Shown: positions 50,846 through 59,611 of the stretch, piece by piece
Layout: the number at the start of each line of letters is the position of its first letter
Position numbering within the stretch: position 1 is the stretch's first letter
Assembly: GCF_000717185.1 (NCBI RefSeq)
Contig: NZ_JNYE01000027.1
Coordinates: forward strand, 1-64,000
Direction: 5' to 3'
From: Kitasatospora phosalacinea
GTDB taxonomy: Bacteria > Actinomycetota > Actinomycetes > Streptomycetales > Streptomycetaceae
Length of the DNA: 64,000 nucleotides
The notes under the pieces: generated by a model
Database searches by the model: none
Seen by the model: the letters and a program-made list of their open reading frames with translations, nothing else
What the model was told of the DNA's origin: nothing
Program-made: the position numbers and the translations under genes

Positions 50846-52087
50846 ATGTCAGATCATCGGACCACCACGTCCGTTGGGCTCGCTCCGGTCGAGCCCCCCG
50901 CCCTGCCGCCGGGCCGGCCCTCGCTGCGGCGGGACGCCTCGCTGCCCGCCTTGCTGGCCGGCCTGGTGTGCATCGCCGTGTCCTTCTCCGGCCCGCTGGT
51001 CGTCGTGCTCGCCGCGGCCGCCGCCGGGCACCTGGACCGGGCGCACACCGCCTCCTGGATCTGGGCGGTGTCGATCGGCAGCGGACTGTCCTGCCTGCTG
51101 CTCAGCTGGTGGACCCGCACCCCCGTGATCACCGCCTGGTCGACCCCCGGCGCGGCGCTGCTGGTCGGCAGCCTCGGCGCGTACCCCTACCCGGAGGCGG
51201 TCGGGGCCTTCCTGCTCAGCGCGGTCGCCGTCATGCTGTTCGGCGCCACCGGCCTGTTCGGGCGGCTGATCAGGGCGATCCCGACCGCCATCGTCAACGC
51301 CATGCTGGCCGGGATCCTGTTCGCCTTCGGCGCGGGCGTCTTCGCCGAACTGCGCGCCGCCCCCGCCCTGGTGCTGGGCAGCTTCGCCGTCTTCCTGCTG
51401 GCCAAGCGCCTCGTGCCGCGCTACGCCGTCCCACTGGCGCTGCTCGCAGGTGCGCTGCTGGCCGCGGCCACCGTCGGACTCCCGCTGCACCTCGGCTCCG
51501 GCGGCCCCACCCGCCCCGTCTGGACCACCCCCGCGTTCTCCTGGTCGGCCGCCGTCGGCCTGGCGCTGCCGCTCACCATCGTTGCGCTGGCCTCGCAGAA
51601 CGCCCCCGGGCTCGGCATCATGCGGGCCTCCGGCTACCGGCCGGACGACCGGCTGCTGGTCGGCGCGACCGGCGGCCTGTCGGTGCTGCTGGCCCCGTTC
51701 GGCTCGCCCGGCGTCAACCTGGCGGCGATCACCGCCGCGATCTGCACCAGCCCCGAGAGCCACCCCGACCCCCGCCGACGGTACGTGGCCGGGATGGCCA
51801 CGGGGGTGCTCTACCTGCTGGTCGGCAGCTTCGGCGGGGTCCTGGTCAGCCTGTTCACCGGCCTGCCGCACGCCCTGATCGCGGTGATCGCGGGTGTCGC
51901 CCTGCTGGCCTCCTTCCAGGGCAGCCTGGCCACCGCGGTCGCGGAGGAGCGGGGCCGCGACGGCGCGGTGGTCACCTTCCTGGCCACCGCCTCCGGCATG
52001 ACCCTGTTCGGCATCGGCGCCCCGTTCTGGGGCCTGCTGCTGGGGCTGGCCACCCACGCCGTCCTGACGTGGCGCCACCGACGCTGA
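50846..52087 (+). CDS. BenE-family (benzoate/H+ symporter-like) transporter
   Basis: A 413-residue membrane protein with about 12 helices. 'VSFSGPLVVVLAAAAAGHL', 'SWWTRTPVITAWSTPGAALL', 'AMLAGILFAFGAGVF' and 'VALASQNAPGLGIMRASGY' match the BenE family of aromatic acid symporters. The substrate is not proven; benzoate-like acids are the family precedent. No benzoate catabolic genes are adjacent. Confidence 0.9.
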   Translation: MSDHRTTTSVGLAPVEPPALPPGRPSLRRDASLPALLAGLVCIAVSFSGPLVVVLAAAAAGHLDRAHTASWIWAVSIGSGLSCLLLSWWTRTPVITAWSTPGAALLVGSLGAYPYPEAVGAFLLSAVAVMLFGATGLFGRLIRAIPTAIVNAMLAGILFAFGAGVFAELRAAPALVLGSFAVFLLAKRLVPRYAVPLALLAGALLAAATVGLPLHLGSGGPTRPVWTTPAFSWSAAVGLALPLTIVALASQNAPGLGIMRASGYRPDDRLLVGATGGLSVLLAPFGSPGVNLAAITAAICTSPESHPDPRRRYVAGMATGVLYLLVGSFGGVLVSLFTGLPHALIAVIAGVALLASFQGSLATAVAEERGRDGAVVTFLATASGMTLFGIGAPFWGLLLGLATHAVLTWRHRR

Positions 52088-52214
52088 CACGCGCCGCCAC
52101 CGGCGCCCGCGCTGCGGGCCGCCCGGCCCCGGGCGGGGAGCACGGCGGCGCCCCGGCCGCACCGGTCAGGAATCGAGAAGCCCCGGGCGGGCGGTGGCGC
52201 CTAGCGTTGCGGGC

Positions 52215-52868
52215 ATGGCAGACATCGAGAGCATCACCCTGGACGCGGCCGACCCCGAGGCCGCCGCCCGTTTCTACGCCGACGCGTTCGACCTCGACGA
52301 GGACCTGCTGCGGCTGCGGGCCGCGACCGAGCCCTCCGAGGGGTTCCGCGGCTTCACGCTCGCCCTGACCGTGCCCGAGCCCGCCGACGTGGACAGCTTC
52401 GTCGCCTCGGCGGTGGCCGCCGGGGCGGAGGTGCTCAAGGCCGCCGCCAAGTCGCTGTGGGGCTACGGCGCGGTGGTGCAGGCCCCGGACGGGGCGATCT
52501 GGAAGCTGGCGACCTCGGCGAAGAAGAGCACCGGACCGGCCACCCGCAAGGTCGAGGAGGTCGTGCTGCTGATCGGGGTGGCGGACTTCGCGGCGACCAA
52601 GCGGTACTACGTCGAGCGGGGCTTCACCGTGGCGAAGGGCTTCGGCCGGGTGTACGCCGAGTTCGCGGCGGGGGAGGGCCGGGTGAAGCTCGCGCTCTAC
52701 CGCCGCAAGGCGCTGGCCAAGGACCTGGGGGTGGCCCCGGAGGGCGGCGGCTCGCACCGGCTGACGGCCCACGCCGCGGGCACGGAGGCGTTCACCGACC
52801 CGGACGGCTTCCGCTGGGCGACCGCGGACGTGCGGGCGGCGGCGGACGTGCGGGCGGGTGCCGCCTGA
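52215..52868 (+). CDS. Two-domain VOC (glyoxalase-like) protein
   Basis: A 217-residue protein with two vicinal-oxygen-chelate modules: 'DIESITLDAADPEAAARFYA' (residues 3-105) and 'VEEVVLLIGVADFAATKRYY' (117-205). Each has the beta-alpha-beta-beta-beta pattern. Typical cupin-like metal ligands are not fully conserved, so enzymatic activity is uncertain. ATG 52215. Confidence 0.88.
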   Translation: MADIESITLDAADPEAAARFYADAFDLDEDLLRLRAATEPSEGFRGFTLALTVPEPADVDSFVASAVAAGAEVLKAAAKSLWGYGAVVQAPDGAIWKLATSAKKSTGPATRKVEEVVLLIGVADFAATKRYYVERGFTVAKGFGRVYAEFAAGEGRVKLALYRRKALAKDLGVAPEGGGSHRLTAHAAGTEAFTDPDGFRWATADVRAAADVRAGAA

Positions 52869-52929
52869 GGCACTGACCGCGGTGCGCGCGGGGCGCGCGG
52901 GGCGAGTCGGGACGGTGCGCGATCCGGTC

Positions 52930-53264
52930 CGCACCTGGTCGACGACCTGGAGCGGCTGCGCGTGCACCTGGGCGTCGAACGCTGGCTGCTGGACGGCGCC
53001 TCCTGGGGCTCCACGCTGATCCCCGCGTACGCGCAGCAGCCCCCGGAGCGGGTCGGCGAGATCGTCCTCCAGACGGTCACCACCACCCGTCGGGCCGAGA
53101 CCGACTGGCTCCACCACCGGGTCTCGGCCTTCAGGCCCGAGGCGTGGGACCGCTTCCGGGCCGCCGTCCCCGAACACGTCCGGGACGGCGACGTGTACGC
53201 CCTGCCGGCCGCCTATGCGCGCCGGACGGTGCTGGAGGCCCTGGAGGAGTTCAAGCACCGTTGA
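52930..53264 (+). pseudogene. Proline iminopeptidase fragment
   Basis: 'HLVDDLERLRVHLGVERWLL' and 'SWGSTLIPAYAQQPPERV' match the middle of proline iminopeptidases, including the nucleophile serine in 'GASWGST'. 'TTTRRAETDWLHHRVSAFRP' is the cap-domain start. The N-terminal ~80 residues (with the oxyanion hole) and the C-terminal part with catalytic Asp and His are missing. The fragment ends abruptly in 'LEEFKHR', with no coherent start codon. A relic. Confidence 0.75.
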
Positions 53265-53309
53265 GCCCTCCGGGGGCCGGGGTCGGGGCCGGAGCCGGGG
53301 CTGGAGCGG

Positions 53310-55004
53310 TCACTTCTGCCAGCCGACCGAGGTGATCACGGTGCTGGCCAGGCTGCCGGCGCCGAAGTTGGCCAGGCCCTTGCGGACGGCGACGATGCTG
53401 GGGCGCTGGTAGAGCTCCAGGGTGTGGCCGAGCTCCCAGATCTTCGCGTCGGCCTGGTTGTACAGCTCGGCGGCCTGCGCCGGGTCGAGGGTGGCGGCGG
53501 CCTTGCGCAGCAGGGTGTCGATCTCGGGGGTGCTGAGCTTCGAGTAGTTGCCGAACACGTTGTCGCCCTGCGGGGCGCGGTAGATCGCCACCGTCTGGGA
53601 GAGCGGGAAGGAGTCGGTGTTGCGCCAGCTGGCCAGGTCGAACTTCCCTTGGTTGACGTACTTGGTGAAGTACTCCTTGCTGGGCACCTTGTCGACGACC
53701 AGCTTGACGCCGACCTGCTGGAGCATGTTCTGCACGGCGGTGGCCAGGTCGACCTGCGCCTGGTTGGAGGCGTCGTTCAGCACGTAGTGCAGCTCCAGCG
53801 GCTGCCCGTCCTTGCTGCGGCTGCCGCCCGCGTCCTTCCACCCGGCCTCGTCCAGCCACTTCTTCGCGGTGGCCGGGTCGTAGCCGGCCCAGTCGGCGGA
53901 GTTGTTGCGGTAGCCGTTCTGGTTGGTCATGAACAGGTGGTTGTCCAGCGGCTTGAACTCCACCGGGACGCCCTTGTTGGCGATCTTGATCAGCGAGGCG
54001 CGGTCCAGCGCCCGGCCGAGCGCCTGGCGGACCTTCTGGTCGGCGAGCGGGCCGTTGCCGCCGAAGGAGATGTGCACCTCGTCCCACGGGGTGCCGGTGC
54101 GGATCGCCGCGTCGGGGGCGTCCTTGAGCTGGCCGTACGAGGCGGCGCTGCCCGCCGAGGCCAGGTCGATCTCGTTGTTCAGGAACGCCTGGGTGATCGC
54201 GGCGGCGTCCAGCACCCGGTAGGTGATCCGGTCCAGCTTGGGCTTCGGGCCCCACCAGCGGGGGTTGGGCGTCAGGGTGATGGTCTGCGCGGTCTTGTCG
54301 GCGTTCGAGACCACGAACGGGCCGCCGAAGACCGGGGTCTTCTCCACCCAGCCCTCGTTGAAGTCCTGCGGGGTGGAGAGCCCGGAGGCGGGCAGCAGCG
54401 GGTTGAACAGGTTCTGCCAGTCGGCGTACGGATCGGCGAAGGTGACCTTGACCTCGCTCGCGTCCGCGCCCTGCTCGACGGCGGAGATCTGCTCGTAGCC
54501 GGAGGGGTCGGCGATGTTGTAGGCCGGGTCCTTGCCGTTGGAGGACTTCCAGACCGCCGCGAAGTCGCGGTAACCGATCGGGGTGCCGTCCGACCAGACC
54601 GCCTTCGGGTTGAGCTTGTACGTCACCACCTGCGGCGAGGTGGAGGTGACCTCGGCGGAGACCAGGTACGAGGGGTCGGGGTGGAAGACGCCCTTGGCGT
54701 CGACCCGGAAGAGCTTGGCCTCGGTGTAGGTCATGATCTCCACCGCGTCCCCGTACCGGCCGTCGACCTGGTAAGGGTTCCACTGGGTGATCCACTGCTG
54801 GAGCGGAAGGCGCAGCTCGCCGCCGTCCTTGACGTTCTCCGGCGGCTGCGGGTTGTTGTCCTCGGCGTCCACGGTGGGCGCCACGGTCTTGGCCACGTCT
54901 CCGCCGGATCCCCCCGCCGAGCTGCAGGCGGTCGCGGCGAGGAGGGCGGCGAGGGCCGCGGCGGCGGCGCGGCCGGTCCGGCGGGTGGCGGGCGGAGTGC
55001 GCAT
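53310..55004 (-). CDS. Extracellular solute-binding lipoprotein, family 5 (peptide-type ABC importer)
   Basis: A 564-residue lipoprotein. The lipobox 'LLAATAC' is followed by a Gly/Ser linker. The mature part has 'LPLQQWITQWNPYQVDGRYG', 'YKLNPKAVWSDGTPIGYRDF', 'VFGGPFVVSNADKTAQTITL' and 'KVRQALGRALDRASLIKIA', typical of DppA/OppA-like SBP_bac_5 proteins. It binds peptides or similar solutes for the permeases and ATPase encoded divergently from 55367. ATG 55004 with GAGGA upstream. Confidence 0.94.
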   Translation of the reverse strand: MRTPPATRRTGRAAAAALAALLAATACSSAGGSGGDVAKTVAPTVDAEDNNPQPPENVKDGGELRLPLQQWITQWNPYQVDGRYGDAVEIMTYTEAKLFRVDAKGVFHPDPSYLVSAEVTSTSPQVVTYKLNPKAVWSDGTPIGYRDFAAVWKSSNGKDPAYNIADPSGYEQISAVEQGADASEVKVTFADPYADWQNLFNPLLPASGLSTPQDFNEGWVEKTPVFGGPFVVSNADKTAQTITLTPNPRWWGPKPKLDRITYRVLDAAAITQAFLNNEIDLASAGSAASYGQLKDAPDAAIRTGTPWDEVHISFGGNGPLADQKVRQALGRALDRASLIKIANKGVPVEFKPLDNHLFMTNQNGYRNNSADWAGYDPATAKKWLDEAGWKDAGGSRSKDGQPLELHYVLNDASNQAQVDLATAVQNMLQQVGVKLVVDKVPSKEYFTKYVNQGKFDLASWRNTDSFPLSQTVAIYRAPQGDNVFGNYSKLSTPEIDTLLRKAAATLDPAQAAELYNQADAKIWELGHTLELYQRPSIVAVRKGLANFGAGSLASTVITSVGWQK

Positions 55005-55366
55005 CGGGGAGTCCTCGGATTTCGAAGAGTCGGGGGCCGCCGGGTGTGGCGACACTTGATGGTGGGCAGCCAAGTCGGTGCCGGCGGGCCGAACGTAACA
55101 GCCCGTCAGCCGACCCACCAGGGGGTCGTGCGCAGAACTGATCGAAACGAAACGCGGCGCAACACCGCCGCAACACCCCGTCCGCACCCGTCTGATCAGC
55201 TGTGACCAGCGGGTTCGCCGGACCGGACGGGTCCGTCGACCCGACGGGCCCTGGACGGACCGCCCGGCGTGGCGTACAACTGCTGCGCGAAAGTGCGTCA
55301 AAACCCGTACTAGCGAAGGCAAAAGACCATGTTCCGAAGGTGTGCGAACCACACCGGGGGCAGGCC
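55005..55366. other. Divergent promoter region of the peptide importer
   Basis: No gene seen in these 362 bases. The stretch 55283-55345 is A-rich for this genome (GCGTCAAAACCCGTACTAGCG, then GGCAAAAGACC) and probably holds the permease-operon promoter with a -10-like TACTAG at 55308-55313. The left side holds the binding-protein promoter, but no clear consensus was found. Confidence 0.5.
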
Positions 55367-56350
55367 GTGACGCGATACCTCGCGGGGCGGCTCGGCTACT
55401 ACGCCGCCCTGCTCACCGCAGCGGTGTTCCTCTCGTACGCCCTCACCGGCACCGCGCTCGGCCCCCGCGCCTACTTCGAGGCCAAGCAGCCGCGACCCTC
55501 CGCCGCCTCCGTCGACCGGCAGCTGACCGCGCTCAACCTCAACGACCGCACCCCCGTCGTCGAACGCTTCGGCACCTGGGCGAACGGCCTGCTCCACGGC
55601 GACCTCGGCCGCACCATCCACGGCACCTCCGTCAACGAGGAGTTCGGCCGCCGGATCTGGGTCTCGCTGCGGCTCCTGCTGGTCGGCAGCCTGCTCGGCA
55701 TGCTGCTCGGCGTCGCCGCCGGGGCCTGGAGCGCGGTGCGCCAGTACCGGCTCTCCGACCGGACGCTGACCGTGCTCTCCTTCGTCCTGCTCTCCACCCC
55801 CGTCTTCCTGTTCGCCCTGCTGCTCAAGAACGGCGCGATCGCCGCCAAGAACGCCGCCGGGCACGAGGTCGTCCCGTTCACCGGCTACGAGACGCCCAAC
55901 CTGGCCGGCGGGATCGGCGCCCACCTCGCCGACTGGGCGCTGCACCTGCTGCTGCCCACCCTCTCGCTCGCCCTCGGCGGCCTCGCCACCTACAGCCGCT
56001 ACCAGCGCGCCACCATGCTCGACGTGCTCGGCGCGGACTACCTGCGCACCGCCGAGGCCAAGGGGCTCACCCGCGGCCGCGCCCTGCTCAAGCACGGCCT
56101 GCGTACCGCCGTCATCCCGATGACCACCATGTTCGCCTACGCCTTCCTCGGCCTGTTCACCGGCGCCGCCTTCACCGAGACCATCTTCGGCTGGCACGGC
56201 ATGGGCGAGTGGTTCATCCAGGCCGTCAACGAACAGGACGTCAACTCGGTGGCCGCGGTCAACCTCTTCGCCGCCGTGGTGGTCCTCGCCGCGGGCCTCC
56301 TCGCCGACGCCCTGCACGCCGCGCTCGACCCCCGGGTGCGAGTCGGATGA
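55367..56350 (+). CDS. Peptide-type ABC importer, permease 1 (DppB-like)
   Basis: A 327-residue permease with six helices. 'RLGYYAALLTAAVFLSYALTG' is the first helix and 'RTAEAKGLTRGRALLKHGLR' the EAA loop that contacts the ATPase. 'VIPMTTMFAYAFLGLFTGAAF' follows. Family: binding-protein-dependent transport component of DppB/OppB. GTG 55367. The stop overlaps the ATG of a short ORF (ATGA at 56347). Confidence 0.94.
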   Translation: MTRYLAGRLGYYAALLTAAVFLSYALTGTALGPRAYFEAKQPRPSAASVDRQLTALNLNDRTPVVERFGTWANGLLHGDLGRTIHGTSVNEEFGRRIWVSLRLLLVGSLLGMLLGVAAGAWSAVRQYRLSDRTLTVLSFVLLSTPVFLFALLLKNGAIAAKNAAGHEVVPFTGYETPNLAGGIGAHLADWALHLLLPTLSLALGGLATYSRYQRATMLDVLGADYLRTAEAKGLTRGRALLKHGLRTAVIPMTTMFAYAFLGLFTGAAFTETIFGWHGMGEWFIQAVNEQDVNSVAAVNLFAAVVVLAAGLLADALHAALDPRVRVG

Positions 56351-56528
56351 GCGTCGAACTCGCCTTCGCCGCGCCGCGGTTGCCGCTCCGTGCGACCCTT
56401 CCGGTGGGAGGGCTGCGGTCCGCCTCCGGCGGGGGAGCGGGCAACGTCGGAGACCGGCCCGGGGCCGCCGTCGGGCGGTCCGGTTCCCGTGGCCTCGGGG
56501 CGGTGGCCGGATGAGCGTCGAACTCGCC
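56344..56528 (+). repeat. Two identical 21-bp copies flanking a 143-bp insertion between permease genes
   Basis: Copies at 56344-56364 and 56508-56528 begin CGGATGAGCGTCG and end CTCGCC. Each contains the ATGA overlap and the codons for MSVELA. The 164-bp period means the spacer and one repeat can be read as a duplication of the gene-junction. Confidence 0.95.
56347..56514 (+). CDS. Mini-ORF coupling two permease genes, duplicated start of permease 2
   Basis: A 55-residue frame starting with MSVELA, the same six residues as permease 2. Its ATG overlaps the stop of permease 1 and its stop overlaps the ATG of permease 2, each by 4 bp. The remainder ('FAAPRLPLRATLPVGGLRSA', Gly/Arg-rich end) resembles no known family. 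The unit looks like a junction duplication with an insertion that keeps translational coupling. It may be translated but is probably not functional as a protein. Confidence 0.6.
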   Translation: MSVELAFAAPRLPLRATLPVGGLRSASGGGAGNVGDRPGAAVGRSGSRGLGAVAG

Positions 56529-57512
56529 GCTGCTGCCGAGCAGTCGCCCGACGAGCCGTCGGTGCCGCGCGGGCGGTTGCGGTTGGCCGCCGCCCGGGTG
56601 GCCGGGTCGCGCGGGGCGCTGGTCGGGCTGGTCGTGCTGGTGCTGCTGTTCCTGCTGGCCTTCGTCGGGCCGTACCTGACACCCTGGGACTACGCCGCCC
56701 CCGACTACGGCAGCCTGCGTCAACCCCCTTCCGGCACACACTGGTTCGGTACCAACGGGCTCGGCCAGGACGTGTTCGCGCAGACCGTCCGCGGCCTGCA
56801 GAAGTCCCTGGTGATCGGGCTGCTGGTGGCCGTCCTCTCCACCGGACTGGCCTCACTGGTCGGCGCCTGCGCCGGGTACTTCGGCGGCTGGACCGACCGG
56901 GTGCTGACCTTCCTGGTCGACCTGCTGCTGATCTTCCCCGCCTTCCTGGTGATCGCGGTGCTCTCGCCCCGGCTGCGCGGCAGCGGCTGGATCGCCTTCG
57001 TGCTGCTGCTCGCCGTCTTCAACTGGATGGTCACCGCCCGGGTGGTCAGGTCGATGACCCGCTCGCTGCGCGAGCGCGAATTCGTCGCTGCCGCCCGGTA
57101 CATGGGCGTCGGGCCGTTCCGGATCATCTGGCGGCACGTGCTGCCGAACGTCTCCTCCTTCCTGATCATCGACGCCACCGTGACCGTCGGCGGCGCCGTG
57201 ATGAGCGAGGCCGCGCTCTCCTACTTCGGCTTCGGCGTCCGCCCGCCCGACGTCTCGCTCGGCACCCTGCTGGCCGCCGGGGCCGCCGACGCGCCCGTCT
57301 TCCCCTGGCTGTTCTACTTCGCCGCCGGACTGCTGGTGCTGTTCGTGCTCGCCGTCAACCTGGTCGGTGACGGCCTGCGCGACGCCCTCGACCCGACGGC
57401 CGCCGCCGGACGCCACCGCCCCCGCAGCCGCCGTGGAGAGCGCACCCGTCGCGGAGACCGGCGACGCCCCACCCGATCCACCGACACCCCCTCGCGCCGG
57501 AGCACCCCATGA
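56511..57512 (+). CDS. Peptide-type ABC importer, permease 2 (DppC-like)
   Basis: A 333-residue permease. A cytoplasmic N-terminal segment ('RLRLAAARVAGSRGALVGLV') is followed by 'THWFGTNGLGQDVFAQTVRG', the DppC signature, and the EAA loop 'FVAAARYMGVGPFRIIWRHV'. The C-terminal ~45 residues are Arg-rich and hydrophilic, longer than usual. The stop overlaps the ATPase start (ATGA, 57509). Confidence 0.94.
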   Translation: MSVELAAAAEQSPDEPSVPRGRLRLAAARVAGSRGALVGLVVLVLLFLLAFVGPYLTPWDYAAPDYGSLRQPPSGTHWFGTNGLGQDVFAQTVRGLQKSLVIGLLVAVLSTGLASLVGACAGYFGGWTDRVLTFLVDLLLIFPAFLVIAVLSPRLRGSGWIAFVLLLAVFNWMVTARVVRSMTRSLREREFVAAARYMGVGPFRIIWRHVLPNVSSFLIIDATVTVGGAVMSEAALSYFGFGVRPPDVSLGTLLAAGAADAPVFPWLFYFAAGLLVLFVLAVNLVGDGLRDALDPTAAAGRHRPRSRRGERTRRGDRRRPTRSTDTPSRRSTP

Positions 57513-59563
57513 CCACCCCGCTGCTCACCGTCCGCGACCTCACCGTCGACTTCGACGGCCACCCGGCGGTCCGCGGCGTCGACCTCGACCTGCACCGCGG
57601 CGAGACGCTCGGCCTGGTCGGCGAGTCCGGCTCCGGCAAGTCCGTCACCGCGCTCGCCGTCCTCGGCCTGCTGCCCGCCACCGCCCGCACCGGCGGCTCC
57701 GTCCGCCTGGACGGCCGCGAACTGCTCGGCCTGCCCGCCCGGCAGCTCGCCGCCGTCCGCGGACGCCGCATCGCCATGGTCTTCCAGGACCCGCTGTCCG
57801 CCTTCACCCCCGTCCACCGGATCGGCGACCAGATCGCCGAAGCCGTCCGGACACACCAGGACGTCGGCCGCACCGCCGCCCGCAAGCGCGCCGCCGAACT
57901 CCTCGACCTGGTCGGCATCCCCGACCCGGCCCGCGCCCTGGACGCCTTCCCGCACGAGTTCTCCGGCGGCATGCGCCAACGCGCCATGATCGCCATGGCG
58001 GTGGCCAACGAACCCGACGTGCTGCTCGCCGACGAACCCACCACCGCCCTCGACGTCACCATCCAGGCCCAGGTCCTCGAGGTGCTGCGCACCGCCCGGC
58101 GCGAGAGCGGCGCCGCCCTCGTCCTGGTCAGCCACGACCTCGGGGTGATCGCGGGCAGCGCCGACCGGGTCGCCGTCATGTACGCCGGACGGATCGTCGA
58201 GGCCGCCCCCGTCGACGAGCTGTTCGCCGCGCCCCGCCACCCCTACACCCTCGGCCTGATCGGCGCCGTCCCCCGGCTCGACGGCCGCGGCGGCCCGCTC
58301 GTCCCGATACCGGGCCGCCCGCCCGCCGCCGGCGAACCCGCCCGCCCCGGCTGCGCGTTCGCCGACCGCTGCCCGCTCACCGAGGACCGCTGCCGCACCG
58401 CCGAGCCCCCGCTCACCGGCACCGGCACCGGCAGCGCCAGCGGCACCGGCGACCACCGCGCCGCCTGCGTCCGCGCCGACCACCTCGCCGCCACCCGGCC
58501 CGCCCCCGCCGAGGTCTACCCCGTCCCGGCCCTGCCCGCTGCCGTTCCCCGTCCACGCGCCGCCCGCGACAGCGTCCTCGCCGTCCGCGGCCTCACCCGC
58601 AGCTTCCCCCGCCACCGCGGCGGCCTGCTGCGCCGCCGGGCGGGCGAGGTGCACGCCGTCGACGGCGTCGACCTCGACATCCGGCAGGGCGAGACGCTCG
58701 GCCTGGTCGGCGAGTCCGGCTCCGGCAAGTCCACCACCCTGTACGAGATCCTGCGGCTGGCCGCCCCGCAGGGCGGCCGGATCGAACTCCTCGGCCAGGA
58801 CACCGCAGCCCTCGACCGGGCCGCCGTCCGGCGGCTGCGCTCCCGCGTCCAGATCGTCTTCCAGGACCCGGCCGCCTCCCTCGACCCGCGGATGCCGGTC
58901 GGCGACGTGCTCGCCGAACCCCTGCTCGCCCAGCGCACCCCCAAGGCGGAGGCCCGCCGCCGAGTCCCCGAACTGCTGCGCCAGGTCGGCCTCGACCCCG
59001 CGCACGCCGACCGCTACCCCCACGAGTTCTCCGGCGGCCAGCGCCAGCGCATCTCCATCGCCCGCGCCCTCGCCGTCCGCCCCGACCTGCTGGTCCTGGA
59101 CGAACCCGTCTCCGCCCTCGACGTCTCCGTCCAGGCGGGCGTGCTCAACCTGCTCCAGCAGCTCAAGGCCGAACTCGGCCTCGCCTACCTGTTCGTCTCC
59201 CACGACCTCTCCGTGGTGCGCCACCTCGCCGACCGGGTCGCCGTCATGTACCTCGGCCGCACCGTCGAGACCGGCACCGCCGCCCGCGTCCTCACCCGCC
59301 CCCGCCACCCCTACACCCGCGCCCTGCTCGCCGCCGTCCCGCTCCCCGACCCGCCCGCCGAACGCGCCCGCCCCCGCCTGCTGCTGGCCGGCGATCCGCC
59401 CTCCCCGGCCGAACGCCACCTCGGCTGCCCCTTCCGCCCCCGCTGCCCCGTCCACGCCGCCCTCGCCCCCGAGCAGCGCGCCCGCTGCGCCACCGAGACG
59501 CCCCCCGCCCTGCCCGCGGCGCCGGGCGTCGACCACACCGCCACCTGCCACTACCCGGACTGA
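57509..59563 (+). CDS. Fused double ATPase of the peptide importer (DppD-DppF fusion)
   Basis: A 684-residue protein carrying two complete ABC ATPases. Domain 1: Walker A 'GESGSGKSVTALAV' near residue 40, signature 'FSGGMRQRAMIAMAV' near 151, Walker B 'VLLADEPTTALDVT' near 175, then the C-terminal Cys-rich loop 'CAFADRCPLTEDRC'. Domain 2: Walker A 'GESGSGKSTTLYEI' near 405, signature 'FSGGQRQRISIARAL', Walker B 'LLVLDEPVSALDVS', and a second 'CPFRPRCPVHAAL'. Most systems use two genes; the fusion is common in actinobacteria. Powers import by both permeases. Confidence 0.95.
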   Translation: MTTPLLTVRDLTVDFDGHPAVRGVDLDLHRGETLGLVGESGSGKSVTALAVLGLLPATARTGGSVRLDGRELLGLPARQLAAVRGRRIAMVFQDPLSAFTPVHRIGDQIAEAVRTHQDVGRTAARKRAAELLDLVGIPDPARALDAFPHEFSGGMRQRAMIAMAVANEPDVLLADEPTTALDVTIQAQVLEVLRTARRESGAALVLVSHDLGVIAGSADRVAVMYAGRIVEAAPVDELFAAPRHPYTLGLIGAVPRLDGRGGPLVPIPGRPPAAGEPARPGCAFADRCPLTEDRCRTAEPPLTGTGTGSASGTGDHRAACVRADHLAATRPAPAEVYPVPALPAAVPRPRAARDSVLAVRGLTRSFPRHRGGLLRRRAGEVHAVDGVDLDIRQGETLGLVGESGSGKSTTLYEILRLAAPQGGRIELLGQDTAALDRAAVRRLRSRVQIVFQDPAASLDPRMPVGDVLAEPLLAQRTPKAEARRRVPELLRQVGLDPAHADRYPHEFSGGQRQRISIARALAVRPDLLVLDEPVSALDVSVQAGVLNLLQQLKAELGLAYLFVSHDLSVVRHLADRVAVMYLGRTVETGTAARVLTRPRHPYTRALLAAVPLPDPPAERARPRLLLAGDPPSPAERHLGCPFRPRCPVHAALAPEQRARCATETPPALPAAPGVDHTATCHYPD

Positions 59564-59573
59564 ACCCGCGCGC

Positions 59574-59603
59574 CGGGCCCCGGGCGGCAGTGCCCGGGGC
59601 CCG
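59574..59603. terminator. Bidirectional terminator
   Basis: Arms CGGGCCCCGGGC and GCCCGGGGCCCG, 12 bp perfect, 6-base loop, between convergent genes. Confidence 0.75.
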
Positions 59604-59611
59604 ACGTCGCG

